Shown: piece by piece, positions 24,105 to 33,551 of the stretch
How positions within the stretch are numbered: position 1 is the stretch's first letter
How the letters are laid out: every line of letters begins with the position of its first letter
Origin: Streptococcus infantis ATCC 700779
Lineage (GTDB): Bacteria > Bacillota > Bacilli > Lactobacillales > Streptococcaceae
Assembly (NCBI RefSeq): GCF_000187465.1
Contig: NZ_GL732439.1
Location: 68,195-132,194 of the forward strand
Direction: 5' to 3'
DNA: 64,000 nt
The notes under the pieces: model-generated
What the model was told of the DNA's origin: nothing
Databases searched by the model: none
What the model saw: the letters and a program-made list of their open reading frames with translations, nothing else
Translations under genes and position numbers: made by a program

Positions 24105-24448
24105 TTGAAAATGCAAAGATTTTAGTGTATAATATGAATTGACAGGGCAAGGAAATAAGTTGGTGAGATGGTATTTTTACAACTAGACTCGGCTTAGTCT
24201 AACATTATTCCTAATGTTGGTCAGTCTACTTATTTTTTCTTTGCGTTTTGCTGAATGGAAGCAGAAATTCTTTTGTTCATGCAGTTACCATCCCTTACAA
24301 TGACTTTGTTTTCGATCACCAGAGTTTCTCTACAAAGATTTTGGTCCAATTTGTCCAGCTTTTTAGAGAAGTATATCTACTCTTTCTTCTCCAAAAATAG
24401 AAAGAAATCGACTTTGCTCTGTTACCTTGCATAATGCAAGGTTTTTTT
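24105..24448 (+). ncRNA. Candidate structured non-coding RNA (about 305 nt) or long leader
   Basis: A sound promoter (-35 TTGAAA, 17 nt, -10 TATAAT at 24128-24133) is followed by about 300 nt with no usable ORF. It ends in an intrinsic terminator CCTTGC-ATAAT-GCAAGG-T7 (24425-24448). Internal helices include AACATTA/TAATGTT, AGACT/AGTCT and a long-range GATGGTA/TACCATC. The 5' GCAAGG (24147-24152) equals the terminator's 3' arm and could pair with CCTTGC instead. A separate extended -10 (TGGTATAAT, 24488-24496) lies before the next gene, favouring a stand-alone RNA. I do not recognise it as tmRNA, RNase P RNA or a T-box. Confidence 0.6.
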
Positions 24449-24527
24449 GTGGAATAGTACTGAGAAATTTACGATTTCGTTTTTGAGTGGTATAATATTA
24501 ACTATCCTGATGAATAGAGGAACTCGA

Positions 24528-25742
24528 ATGAAAGAATTTAACAAATCAATAAAATTAGAGCATGTGGCTTATGATATCCGTGGTCCAGTTTTGGAAGAAG
24601 CTATGCGCATGCGCGCAAATGGAGAAAAAATTCTTCGTTTGAATACAGGGAACCCAGCTGAGTTTGGGTTTACAGCTCCAGATGAGGTTATCCACGACTT
24701 GATTATGAATGCCCGTGATAGTGAAGGCTATTCAGATTCAAAAGGTATCTTTTCAGCTCGTAAGGCCATCATGCAGTATTGCCAACTAAAGAAATTCCCC
24801 AATGTGGATATTGATGATATCTACCTTGGAAATGGGGTTAGTGAGCTAATCGTTATGTCTATGCAAGGGCTTTTGGATAACGGCGATGAAGTCTTGGTTC
24901 CTATGCCTGACTATCCTCTTTGGACTGCTGCAGTTAGCTTGGCTGGAGGAAATGCCGTTCACTACGTCTGTGATGAAGAAGCGGAATGGTATCCAGACCT
25001 AGATGACATTAAGTCTAAAATTAGTTCCAATACTAAGGCTATTGTTTTGATCAATCCGAATAACCCAACGGGGGCTCTCTATCCTAAAGAACTCTTACTA
25101 GATATCATCGAGATTGCTCGTCAAAATGACTTGATTATTTTTGCGGATGAAATCTACGACCGTATGGTTATGGATGGCAATGTCCACACACCAGTCGCAA
25201 GTTTGGCTCCAGACCTTTTCTGTGTCAGCATGAATGGTCTGTCTAAATCTCACCGTATCGCTGGTTTCCGTGTAGGTTGGATGGTCTTGTCTGGACCTAA
25301 ACATCACGTAAAAGGCTACATTGAAGGTCTCAACATGCTTTCAAACATGCGACTTTGTTCGAATGTGCTTGCTCAACAGGTTGTTCAAACTTCACTAGGT
25401 GGTCACCAGTCAGTGGATGAGTTGCTTCTTCCTGGTGGTCGTATCTATGAACAAAGAAACTTTATTTATAATGCTATTCAAGATATCCCTGGTTTATCAG
25501 CTGTTAAGCCAAAAGCGGGTCTTTATATCTTCCCTAAAATCGACCGCAATATGTACCGTATCGATGACGATGAACAATTTGTCCTTAATTTCTTGAAACA
25601 AGAAAAAGTGCTTTTGGTACATGGACGTGGCTTTAACTGGAAAGAGCCAGATCACTTCCGTATCGTTTATCTACCACGTGTCGATGAGTTGGCCCAAATA
25701 CAGGAAAAGATGACTCGCTTCTTGAAGCAGTATCGTAGATAA
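24528..25742 (+). CDS. PLP-dependent aminotransferase (AlaT-like)
   Basis: A 404-aa class I/II aminotransferase. Features are the PLP-binding Asp/Tyr region INPNNPTGALYP (about residue 172), FADEIYDRM (about 206) and the Schiff-base Lys in NGLSKSHRIAGFRVGW (about 240). Streptococcal homologues are annotated as alanine (pyruvate-glutamate) transaminase; the donor specificity is inferred. ATG 24528 is chosen over the upstream in-frame codons. Its own promoter TGGTATAAT lies at 24488-24496, between it and the upstream RNA terminator. Confidence 0.88.
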   Translation: MKEFNKSIKLEHVAYDIRGPVLEEAMRMRANGEKILRLNTGNPAEFGFTAPDEVIHDLIMNARDSEGYSDSKGIFSARKAIMQYCQLKKFPNVDIDDIYLGNGVSELIVMSMQGLLDNGDEVLVPMPDYPLWTAAVSLAGGNAVHYVCDEEAEWYPDLDDIKSKISSNTKAIVLINPNNPTGALYPKELLLDIIEIARQNDLIIFADEIYDRMVMDGNVHTPVASLAPDLFCVSMNGLSKSHRIAGFRVGWMVLSGPKHHVKGYIEGLNMLSNMRLCSNVLAQQVVQTSLGGHQSVDELLLPGGRIYEQRNFIYNAIQDIPGLSAVKPKAGLYIFPKIDRNMYRIDDDEQFVLNFLKQEKVLLVHGRGFNWKEPDHFRIVYLPRVDELAQIQEKMTRFLKQYRR

Positions 25743-25783
25743 GGCTTTCATAGCAAAAAAGCTGGAAACATTTGTCAGAGCTA

Positions 25784-25812
25784 TTGACAAATACGTAAGA
25801 ATCAGATAGAAT
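25784..25812 (+). promoter_or_regulatory. rpmH promoter
   Basis: -35 TTGACA (25784-25789), 17-nt spacer, -10 TAGAAT (25807-25812). Confidence 0.75.
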
Positions 25813-25886
25813 AGTAAAGTATGTTTAGTAACTGATCACTTTATAGCCGGCTAAACGAATACAAAATCTATGAGGAGGTATTCATC

Positions 25887-26021
25887 GTGAAACGTACTTA
25901 TCAACCAAGTAAACTTCGTCGTGCGCGCAAACACGGATTCCGTAACCGTATGTCAACTAAAAACGGTCGTCGCGTATTGGCAGCTCGTCGTCGTAAAAGA
26001 CGCAAAGTTTTGGCTGCATAA
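25887..26021 (+). CDS. rpmH: 50S ribosomal protein L34
   Basis: A 44-aa very basic protein whose start ([17 protein letters not shown]) and Arg/Lys-rich end are diagnostic of L34. GTG start at 25887 after TGAGGAGG. It has its own strong promoter and a terminator at 26045. Here it is not beside dnaA or rnpA, the usual bacterial setting. Confidence 0.97.
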   Translation: MKRTYQPSKLRRARKHGFRNRMSTKNGRRVLAARRRKRRKVLAA

Positions 26022-26044
26022 TCCAAACAAATGAAACAAAGAAG

Positions 26045-26074
26045 TCAGTAGGAACTCGAGCCTACTGATTTTTC
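26045..26074 (+). terminator. rpmH terminator
   Basis: TCAGTAGG-AACTCGAG-CCTACTGA followed by TTTTTC. Confidence 0.88.
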
Positions 26075-26156
26075 TTTTATCTAAAAGATAGAATTTTCTA
26101 AAGTTATTGATTGAGAATAAACATTTTAGAAGACGTCTTGAAAAAATCACATATAG

Positions 26157-26205
26157 AAAAAGCTCAAGATCAGAAGATAATTTCTCTGATTTTGAGCTTT
26201 TCTTT
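26157..26205 (-). terminator. Terminator of the APC permease gene (also works rightward)
   Basis: AAAAGCTCAAgATCAGA / TCTGATTTTGAGCTTTT, with T runs on both sides. Confidence 0.8.
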
Positions 26206-28048
26206 ATTCTTTCAAATGATAAGAGTAGCTAGCAATAACGACATCTTCGTGCCATCTGAGAGCATATTTTAATTTAAGGCTCATTTGATTGTGGAGGATA
26301 TTTTGCCAAGGTTTGTTAGGGATAAATTGGGGTACTAGAACTGTAACCGTGTAGTTCTTTTTCTTGGCTTCTTGAGAAATCTTTCGAACATATCGAACTG
26401 TAGGTGTGATAATATCGCGATAGCTGGTATTAATGTTTTTAAGAGTAATATTTGGGAAGTAGTCGGCAAATTCTTGGAGGATTTCTTGGTCTTTTTCCTC
26501 AGTTTCCTTGGTGGAAATGTGCATGGCCAAAACTTCATCTCCAATGCTTTGAGCGTAGTTAATAGCACCAACGCTTACTCGAGTAACATTTCCCACTAAG
26601 ACAAGGACGACATTGCCGTCGTAGGTTTTCTTTTGAATTCCTTCATAAAGTCGAAGTTGTTTGGCTACTTTTTGGTAATGACTGTGGATGGACAAAAAGA
26701 GGAAGGTTAAGACTAGGATAATTGGGAAGAATGGCCAGATATCTCCAAGTCTAAAGAGAAGTAGAATAAGGACGATAGCGTAACAAATGATGGCACCAAG
26801 GATATTTGCAAAGGCAGATTTTAAGAAATGAGAGCCTTTTTCTTTTTTCCAGTGGCGAATCATCCCTGTTTGAGAAAGTGCAAAAGGAACGAAAACTCCA
26901 ATTGTATAGAGAGGGATCAAGCGTTCTGTATTTCCGTTAAAAATGAGCAGAAGAATCATAGCGCCAAAGGCTAGTGTTAAGATACCGTTTGAGTAACCTA
27001 GGCGGTCTCCCTTCTCCATAAAGAGATGGGGCATGTACTTGTTCTTGGCCATATTGTAAGCTAACATCGGAAAGGCCGAAAAACCAGTATTTGCAGCGAC
27101 GGCTAGGATTAAGGCTGTTGAAAATTGGAAGAGATAATAAACAATCTGACCAAGAGCTGAATTCCCTAAAATTCCTTTAGCCATTTGTGAAAGGATTGTT
27201 TCTCCGTGTTGAGGTGTAATCCCCATCCAGTAGTTTAAGAAGGTAATCCCTGCAAATAGAAATCCAAGAATCAGAGACATGATGGTCAGTGTCTGAGCAG
27301 CGTTCTTCTCTTTGGGAGTTTTGAAAAACGGAACAGCATTTGAGATAGCTTCAACTCCAGTTAGTGAAGCCGAACCGCTGGTGAAGGCTCTTAAAATCAG
27401 GACAATTGAGAGACTTGGGACAGTTTGACCAATTGCAGAAGTTGCATGATAGCTGAGAGAACCTGTCAATAGTTGGAAAATACCAAACAATAAGAGGAAG
27501 ACCGTACTAAAGATAAAGAGATAGACAGGGATCATCAGCGAACTAGCAGATTCCCTCAAGCCTCGCAGATTCAAAAGCATGAGTAAACAGACCAGAAAAA
27601 TAGAAATGTGGAGGTTGTAGGGATGGAGAGCAGGAAGTGCTGCTGTAATCGCATCAGCACCTGCAGCCACGGATACGGCTACTGTTAGCATATAGTCTAC
27701 AAGCAAACTTCCCCCAGCAATCAAACCGAGCTCAGGAGAAAGATTTTCTCGTGTTACCATATAGGCACCCCCACCTTGAGGGTAGGCGTGAATGATTTGT
27801 CGGTAAGAAATGGTTAGACTAGCAAGTAGCAAGAGGACAAAAATGCCGATAGGGAGACTCCACCAAATAGCAAGGGGAGAAAGACTAGCCAAGACAAGGA
27901 CGACCTGCTCAGGTCCATAGGCGATAGATGAAAGGGCATCGCTTGAGAGCATTGCAAGTGCCTGTGTTTTTCCAAGTAGCCCTCCTTCGCCTTCAGTTAA
28001 GGACTTAAGGGGACGACCAATAAAGGTATATTTTAGTTTTGTAAACAT
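26204..28048 (-). CDS. APC-superfamily amino acid permease
   Basis: A 614-aa integral membrane protein with about 12 transmembrane helices (residues about 25-470) and a C-terminal cytosolic domain of about 140 aa that reads like a universal-stress-type nucleotide-binding fold (VVLVLVGNVTRVSVGAINYA). The N-terminal GEGGLLGKTQALAMLSSDALSSIAYGPE is typical of the APC subgroup related to YdgF/KUP-like permeases. ATG 28048 is preferred because of the GGAAAGAAA ribosome binding site. The substrate is not predictable. It is monocistronic and divergent from tatD. Confidence 0.85.
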   Translation of the reverse strand: MFTKLKYTFIGRPLKSLTEGEGGLLGKTQALAMLSSDALSSIAYGPEQVVLVLASLSPLAIWWSLPIGIFVLLLLASLTISYRQIIHAYPQGGGAYMVTRENLSPELGLIAGGSLLVDYMLTVAVSVAAGADAITAALPALHPYNLHISIFLVCLLMLLNLRGLRESASSLMIPVYLFIFSTVFLLLFGIFQLLTGSLSYHATSAIGQTVPSLSIVLILRAFTSGSASLTGVEAISNAVPFFKTPKEKNAAQTLTIMSLILGFLFAGITFLNYWMGITPQHGETILSQMAKGILGNSALGQIVYYLFQFSTALILAVAANTGFSAFPMLAYNMAKNKYMPHLFMEKGDRLGYSNGILTLAFGAMILLLIFNGNTERLIPLYTIGVFVPFALSQTGMIRHWKKEKGSHFLKSAFANILGAIICYAIVLILLLFRLGDIWPFFPIILVLTFLFLSIHSHYQKVAKQLRLYEGIQKKTYDGNVVLVLVGNVTRVSVGAINYAQSIGDEVLAMHISTKETEEKDQEILQEFADYFPNITLKNINTSYRDIITPTVRYVRKISQEAKKKNYTVTVLVPQFIPNKPWQNILHNQMSLKLKYALRWHEDVVIASYSYHLKE

Positions 28049-28203
28049 TTTCTTTCCTTTTCTGAAAATTTCAACAAGAGTTATTATACTGCTATGAAAA
28101 AAAGTCGTCAAGAAAAAATGAATGATTTCAAAATATTTTTTCCTATAAGGATGAGACTAGTTTTTTTGGTATAATAGAAGGTAGAAAAAACGAGGAAATA
28201 TAA

Positions 28204-28980
28204 ATGATTTTTGATACTCATACCCACTTGAATGTGGAAGAATTTTTGGGACGCGAAGAAGAAGAACTTGCCTTAGCGGCTGAAATGGGTGTAACTCGGA
28301 TGAATATTGTTGGTTTTGATAAACCGACTATTGAGCGTGCTCTTGAACTAGTGGACAAGTATGACCAACTCTATGCGACGATTGGCTGGCATCCAACGGA
28401 AGCAGGGACATACACAGAGGAAGTGGAGTCTTACTTGCTAGAAAAACTAAAACATCCAAAAGTTGTTGCCTTGGGTGAGATTGGTTTGGACTACCACTGG
28501 ATGACGGCATCTAAGGAAGTTCAAGAAAAGGTTTTTCGTCGTCAGATTCAGCTATCTAAGGAATTAGATTTACCTTTTGTGATTCACACCCGTGATGCGC
28601 TCGAAGATACCTATGAAATTATTAAGAGTGAGGGAGTTGGTCCACGTGGCGGCATCATGCACTCCTTCTCAGGTTCTCTAGAGTGGGCTGAGAAGTTTGT
28701 GGAGCTTGGTATGACAATTTCCTTTTCTGGAGTAGTGACTTTCAAGAAGGCGACAGATATTCAGGAAGCGGCCAAAGAGTTGCCTTTGGATAAGATTTTG
28801 GTAGAGACAGATGCACCTTATTTAGCCCCAGTACCCAAGCGTGGTCGTGAAAACAAGATAGCTTACACGCGCTATGTAGTAGACTTTATTGCGGACTTGC
28901 GTGGCATGACGACAGAAGAATTAGCTGCTGCGACAAGTACCAATGCAGAAGGCATCTTTGGATTGGAACGTAAATCATGA
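28204..28980 (+). CDS. tatD: TatD family metal-dependent hydrolase
   Basis: A 258-aa TIM-barrel deoxyribonuclease-like enzyme. Metal ligands are seen in FDTHTHLN (H6, H8), GEIGLDYH (about 90), IHTRDA (about 128), MHSFSG (about 153) and ETDAPYL (about 204). The paralogue is uncertain, since YabD/YcfH-type annotations overlap. It overlaps rnmV by 4 nt (ATGA), a conserved tatD-rnmV-rsmA neighbourhood in Firmicutes. It is preceded by TGGTATAAT. Confidence 0.92.
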   Translation: MIFDTHTHLNVEEFLGREEEELALAAEMGVTRMNIVGFDKPTIERALELVDKYDQLYATIGWHPTEAGTYTEEVESYLLEKLKHPKVVALGEIGLDYHWMTASKEVQEKVFRRQIQLSKELDLPFVIHTRDALEDTYEIIKSEGVGPRGGIMHSFSGSLEWAEKFVELGMTISFSGVVTFKKATDIQEAAKELPLDKILVETDAPYLAPVPKRGRENKIAYTRYVVDFIADLRGMTTEELAAATSTNAEGIFGLERKS

Positions 28981-29540
28981 AAGAGAAAATTTCCCAAGTC
29001 ATCGTAGTTGAAGGACGCGATGATACGGCCAATCTCAAACGTTATTTTGATGTGGAGACCTATGAGACTCGTGGCTCAGCTATCAATGAGCAGGATCTCG
29101 AACGAATCCAACGTCTACACCAACGTTATGGGGTGATTGTCTTTACAGATCCTGATTTTAACGGGGAACGCATTCGTCGGATGATTATGACGGCCATTCC
29201 GACAGTTCAGCACGCCTTTCTCAAACGTGATGAGGCAGTGCCAAAATCTAAGACCAAGGGACGTTCTCTAGGAATTGAGCATGCTAGCTACGAAGACTTG
29301 AAGGCAGCACTAGAACAAGTAACTGAACAGTTTGAAGTAGAAAGCGACTTTGATATTAGCCGTAGCGACTTGATTCGCCTTGGTTTTCTAGCCGGAGCAG
29401 ATAGCCGAAAACGCAGAGAATATCTTGGAGAAAGTCTTCGTATCGGTTATTCCAATGGGAAACAACTCCTTAAACGTTTAGAGTTATTCGGTATAAGTCT
29501 AGCTGAAGTTGAAGAAGCTATGAAATCGTATGAGAATTGA
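28977..29540 (+). CDS. rnmV: Ribonuclease M5
   Basis: Matures the ends of 5S rRNA. A 187-aa TOPRIM protein: VVVEGRDDTANLKRYF (Glu about residue 11) and FTDPDFNGERIRR (DxD about 59-61), with a C-terminal helical domain. Translationally coupled to tatD by the ATGA overlap. Confidence 0.94.
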   Translation: MKEKISQVIVVEGRDDTANLKRYFDVETYETRGSAINEQDLERIQRLHQRYGVIVFTDPDFNGERIRRMIMTAIPTVQHAFLKRDEAVPKSKTKGRSLGIEHASYEDLKAALEQVTEQFEVESDFDISRSDLIRLGFLAGADSRKRREYLGESLRIGYSNGKQLLKRLELFGISLAEVEEAMKSYEN

Positions 29541-29673
29541 GAAACTCCCCCAAAATGTAGAGGGAATGTGATACAATAGAAGTAAGCATATACGGTTTAA
29601 TCAGGCTTGGTAGCAAGTATTAGAAAAGTGACTCCATAGGATTTGTGCTGAGTGGAGATAATGAGGAAAAGTT

Positions 29674-31101
29674 ATGGGAATCTTTGATTTTTTAAAAAAG
29701 ACAGAAGAAACAAAAACAACTGAAACAACTGAATCCAATAAGGAAGCAGAAGAGTCTAAAAACAATGCATGTGTGGGAGTTTTGGACTTTCTCCCAATGA
29801 AAGAAACGAATCAATTATTGATCGTTGGGAGTCTAGAAGGTAGTATCAAGGTTGGAGATCAGTTGCAATTTTGCAATCCCGACCAAGGAATGGAAAGTCT
29901 TGGTACTGTAGAGGTTAAAAAGCTTAGCAGTCAAAACAAAGATGCAGATAGTCTAACTGATGAAGTTCTTGCCCATCTAGTGGTTGATAGGGTTCCTTCT
30001 TTGGATAAATTGAAAAAAGGAAGTGTGCTTTTTAGTTCAGGTGTTGAGGAAGAGCAAAAATTATCTAGCTATTCAGATGCTCTTTATCGTGCTTTTGTAG
30101 CCATCCAAGAGGGTCAGTTAACAAATGAAGACTATTTGGCAGCTAGTCTTGATGATAGCGTAGAGATTTTACGTCTCTTTTTATGGAAATGCCGTCAAAA
30201 TCAAGAAACTGAAAGTGAAGAAAGCTATCAAGCCAACACTCGTAAGTTGGAACGTCTAGCGGAAATCGTCAAAGACAAGTTGTTAGCAGCAGATTCGATT
30301 TACGCAGTTTATTCGGAAAAAACAGGCGAACCTTACCTCTTTTCAACTACTTATGATAGAGGTGAGGAAGGTTATCTGTGTACTGATCCCATGATTATGC
30401 TTTTGACACCATCTTGGTATCGCCAATTCAAGGAAACCATTGACAGCCGACCAAACTCAGTCGTAAAACTGATTGAAAATACGGAAGATAAAAAAGAAAT
30501 TGAGAATTTTCTTGGGACAGCCTTTTATTTAGACGGTGCTTTAGGTGCTTTCTTTAATAGTAAGGAAGTAAGCATCAGTGCCTCAGCCTTGGTTCAAAAA
30601 CCAGATTTTTCTGATTTACCAGAAATACAAGTGCCTGTCATGAATCCTGACCTGGTAAGATGGATGCTCTTGATGGGGCAGATGGACCAACCGACTACAG
30701 AAGAGCAAGAACTAGTTTATGGACTTTACTACAAGTTCTTCTCTATGGCTATGCCTAAAGCAAAATTCTTGCTTCCATTAGATGCAGCATCAGGATTCCC
30801 AGAGGATAATTCAGAAGGGAACTCCTTTGTCTTGAAAAAAGATTCTAGTTTCAACATTCCAGTTAAAGAAGGAAAAGATGGGCGAAACTCTGTTCCAGTA
30901 TTTACAGATTGGAAACGTCTGCGAATGGTTTTTGATGAAAAGTGGAATGGCATGATAGAAGAAGCTGGAGGTATGATTGAAGGCTTTGACTATGCCATTA
31001 ACCCAACGGAATACTATGAAGCAGGTGCTTATGTTAGCCTAACAGCTTTTAGAGACATGCAAAAGCTTAGTGAGGAACAAGAAGGAAGAGCTCAAGATTA
31101 G
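29674..31101 (+). CDS. SseB-domain protein of unknown function
   Basis: A 475-aa soluble protein. After a short MGIFDFLKK start and a Thr/Glu/Lys-rich linker (residues 11-35), there is a beta-rich N-terminal region with EF-Tu-domain-2-like character (VGSLEGSIKVGDQLQF). A C-terminal SseB-like domain follows (about residues 310-465: MPKAKFLLPLD, then VPVFTDWKRLRMVF). There is no signal peptide. It lies between rnmV and rsmA with its own likely promoter (GTGATACAATAG near 29570). The function is unknown. Confidence 0.7.
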   Translation: MGIFDFLKKTEETKTTETTESNKEAEESKNNACVGVLDFLPMKETNQLLIVGSLEGSIKVGDQLQFCNPDQGMESLGTVEVKKLSSQNKDADSLTDEVLAHLVVDRVPSLDKLKKGSVLFSSGVEEEQKLSSYSDALYRAFVAIQEGQLTNEDYLAASLDDSVEILRLFLWKCRQNQETESEESYQANTRKLERLAEIVKDKLLAADSIYAVYSEKTGEPYLFSTTYDRGEEGYLCTDPMIMLLTPSWYRQFKETIDSRPNSVVKLIENTEDKKEIENFLGTAFYLDGALGAFFNSKEVSISASALVQKPDFSDLPEIQVPVMNPDLVRWMLLMGQMDQPTTEEQELVYGLYYKFFSMAMPKAKFLLPLDAASGFPEDNSEGNSFVLKKDSSFNIPVKEGKDGRNSVPVFTDWKRLRMVFDEKWNGMIEEAGGMIEGFDYAINPTEYYEAGAYVSLTAFRDMQKLSEEQEGRAQD

Positions 31102-31131
31102 AAAGTTCTTTAATATTAGAAAAGAGAATAA

Positions 31132-32004
31132 ATGAGAATTGCAGATTATAGCGTGACCAAGGCGGTGCTGGAGCGTCACGGTTTTACCTTTAAAAAATCC
31201 TTCGGGCAAAATTTCTTGACCGATACCAATATCCTTCAAAAGATTGTGGATACGGCTGAAGTTGATGACCAGGTCAATGTTATTGAAATTGGTCCAGGGA
31301 TTGGTGCCTTGACTGAATTTTTAGCTGAGCGCGCAGCTGAAGTCATGGCCTTTGAGATTGACCACCGTTTGGTACCGATTTTAGCAGATACCTTGCGTGA
31401 TTTTGACAATGTGACCGTAGTCAACGAGGACATTCTAAAAGTTGACCTAGCGCAACATATCCAGAATTTTAAAAATCCTAACCTGCCTATTAAGGTAGTA
31501 GCCAACTTGCCTTACTATATCACGACGCCTATTCTCATGCACTTGATCGAGAGTGGCATTCCTTTTAGTGAGTTTGTGGTCATGATGCAAAAAGAAGTGG
31601 CAGATCGTATCTCTGCTAAGCCAAATACCAAGGCTTACGGTAGCTTGTCCATTGCAGTTCAGTATTATATGACGGCCAAGGTTGCCTTTATCGTGCCTCG
31701 TACAGTATTTGTGCCAGCGCCAAACGTGGACTCAGCTATCTTGAAAATGGTGCGCCGTCCAGAGCCAGCTGTAGCAGTGGAAGACGAGAACTTCTTCTTT
31801 AAGGTTTCCAAGGCTAGTTTCACCCATCGTCGTAAAACCTTGTGGAACAACTTGACAGGTTACTTTGGAAAGACTGAGGAAATCAAGGACAAGCTGACTA
31901 AGGCTTTGGACCAGGCTGGACTAGTACCAAGTGTACGTGGTGAAGCTCTAAGCTTGGCAGAATTTGCCAGTCTAGCAGATGCGCTTAAAGGACAAGGACT
32001 CTAG
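31132..32004 (+). CDS. rsmA: 16S rRNA (A1518/A1519) dimethyltransferase RsmA/KsgA
   Basis: Dimethylates two adjacent adenines in helix 45 of 16S rRNA late in 30S assembly. It has 290 aa, with SAM-binding [14 protein letters not shown] (about residue 45) and the catalytic [10 protein letters not shown] motif (about 124-133). Its ribosome binding site (AAGAGA) is weak. It starts the rsmA-rsgA-rpe-thiN-rmuC-yhaM run; rsgA follows after 1 nt. Confidence 0.96.
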   Translation: MRIADYSVTKAVLERHGFTFKKSFGQNFLTDTNILQKIVDTAEVDDQVNVIEIGPGIGALTEFLAERAAEVMAFEIDHRLVPILADTLRDFDNVTVVNEDILKVDLAQHIQNFKNPNLPIKVVANLPYYITTPILMHLIESGIPFSEFVVMMQKEVADRISAKPNTKAYGSLSIAVQYYMTAKVAFIVPRTVFVPAPNVDSAILKMVRRPEPAVAVEDENFFFKVSKASFTHRRKTLWNNLTGYFGKTEEIKDKLTKALDQAGLVPSVRGEALSLAEFASLADALKGQGL

Positions 32005-32005
32005 G

Positions 32006-32884
32006 ATGCAGGGACAAATCATTAAAGCCTTGGCTGGCTTCTACTATGTGGAGAGTGATGGTCAGATTTATCAGACACGTGCGCGTGGGAATTTTCGTAA
32101 AAAAGGCCATACACCCTATGTTGGAGATTGGGTAGAATTTTCTGCAGAGGAGAACTCAGAAGGCTATATATTGGAAATTCATGAACGAAAAAATAGTCTG
32201 GTTCGTCCACCCATTGTCAATATTGACCAAGCCGTTGTCATTATGTCCGTCAAGGAACCTGATTTTAATAGCAATTTGCTGGATCGCTTCTTGGTTCTTT
32301 TAGAGCATAAGGACATTCATCCTATCGTCTATATTTCCAAGATGGACTTACTGGAAGATGGGGGAGAACTGGATTTTTACGAGCAGACCTATGGTGCTAT
32401 TGGTTACGATTTTGTGACTAGTAAAGAGGAACTCTTGCCCCTGTTGACAGGCAAAGTGACAGTCTTTATGGGGCAGACAGGTGTTGGGAAGTCAACCCTG
32501 CTTAATAAAATTGCACCTGACCTCAATCTTGAAACAGGAGAAATCTCAGACAGTCTAGGTCGTGGTCGCCATACTACTCGAGCTGTTAGTTTTTACAATC
32601 TCAATGGTGGCAAAATCGCAGATACACCAGGTTTTTCGTCGCTAGATTATGAAGTATCAAGTGCTGAAGAGCTGAACCAGGCCTTTCCAGAGATTGCTAG
32701 TGTCAGTCGAGACTGTAAGTTCCGTACTTGTACGCATACTCATGAGCCATCTTGTGCAGTGAAACCAGCAGTAGAAGAGGGCAACATTGCAAACTTCCGT
32801 TTCGACAACTATCTGCAATTCCTCAGTGAGATTGAAAATCGCAGAGAAACCTATAAAAAAGTCAGCAAAAAAATTCCAAAATAA
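32006..32884 (+). CDS. rsgA: Ribosome small subunit-dependent GTPase RsgA
   Basis: Checkpoint GTPase for 30S maturation. The 292-aa protein has an OB fold (residues 1-68), a circularly permuted GTPase domain with G4 SKMD (about 112), G1 GQTGVGKST (about 162) and G3 DTPGF (about 210), and a C-terminal Cys/His zinc motif ([16 protein letters not shown], about 238-253). The start ATG is 1 nt after the rsmA stop. Pairing with rsmA links two 30S assembly factors. Confidence 0.95.
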   Translation: MQGQIIKALAGFYYVESDGQIYQTRARGNFRKKGHTPYVGDWVEFSAEENSEGYILEIHERKNSLVRPPIVNIDQAVVIMSVKEPDFNSNLLDRFLVLLEHKDIHPIVYISKMDLLEDGGELDFYEQTYGAIGYDFVTSKEELLPLLTGKVTVFMGQTGVGKSTLLNKIAPDLNLETGEISDSLGRGRHTTRAVSFYNLNGGKIADTPGFSSLDYEVSSAEELNQAFPEIASVSRDCKFRTCTHTHEPSCAVKPAVEEGNIANFRFDNYLQFLSEIENRRETYKKVSKKIPK

Positions 32885-32894
32885 GGAGAAACCT

Positions 32895-33551
32895 ATGTCT
32901 CAATACAAGATTGCTCCGTCAATTCTGGCAGCAGATTATGCCAACTTTGAACGTGAAATTAAACGCCTAGAAGCAACTGGGGCAGAATACGCCCATATCG
33001 ATATCATGGATGGTCAATTTGTACCTCAGATCAGCTTTGGTGCAGGTGTAGTCGAAAGTCTTCGACCTCATAGTAAGATGGTCTTTGACTGCCACTTGAT
33101 GGTATCAAATCCCGAACATCATTTAGAGGATTTTGCGCGTGCAGGAGCTGACATCATCAGCATCCATGTTGAAGCGACACCTCATATCCATGGAGCTCTT
33201 CAAAAGATTCGTTCTCTCGGTGTTAAACCTTCGGTTGTCATTAACCCTGGAACACCTGTTGAGGCGATTAAACATGTCCTTCACTTAGTTGACCAAGTAT
33301 TGGTCATGACGGTTAATCCTGGATTTGGTGGGCAAGCTTTTCTACCTGAAACTATGGACAAGGTTCGTGAGTTGGTTGCCCTTCGTGAGGAAAAAGGCTT
33401 GAAATTTGAAATCGAAGTCGATGGTGGTATTGATGACCAGACCATTGCTCAAGCCAAAGAAGCTGGTGCAACAGTTTTTGTAGCGGGATCTTATGTCTTT
33501 AAGGGAGATGTCAATGAACGAGTGCAAGCTCTCAGAAATCAACTGGACTAA
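32895..33551 (+). CDS. rpe: Ribulose-phosphate 3-epimerase
   Basis: Pentose phosphate enzyme converting D-ribulose-5-P to D-xylulose-5-P. The 218-aa TIM barrel has metal/catalytic motifs SILAADYANF (Asp about 13), HIDIMDGQFVP (about 35-45), FDCHLMV (about 65), MTVNPGFGGQ (about 140) and EVDGGI (about 175). ATG 32895 follows AAGGAGA. Confidence 0.96.
   Translation: MSQYKIAPSILAADYANFEREIKRLEATGAEYAHIDIMDGQFVPQISFGAGVVESLRPHSKMVFDCHLMVSNPEHHLEDFARAGADIISIHVEATPHIHGALQKIRSLGVKPSVVINPGTPVEAIKHVLHLVDQVLVMTVNPGFGGQAFLPETMDKVRELVALREEKGLKFEIEVDGGIDDQTIAQAKEAGATVFVAGSYVFKGDVNERVQALRNQLD

Noticed and set aside
24141..24448. Reading the gltX-downstream RNA as a T-box, tmRNA or RNase P RNA
   Set aside because: The T-box AGGGTGGNACCGCG core, a tRNA-like tmRNA end and the RNase P GAGGAAAGUC core are all absent. 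6S RNA was considered, but the predicted length is too long; this is left open.
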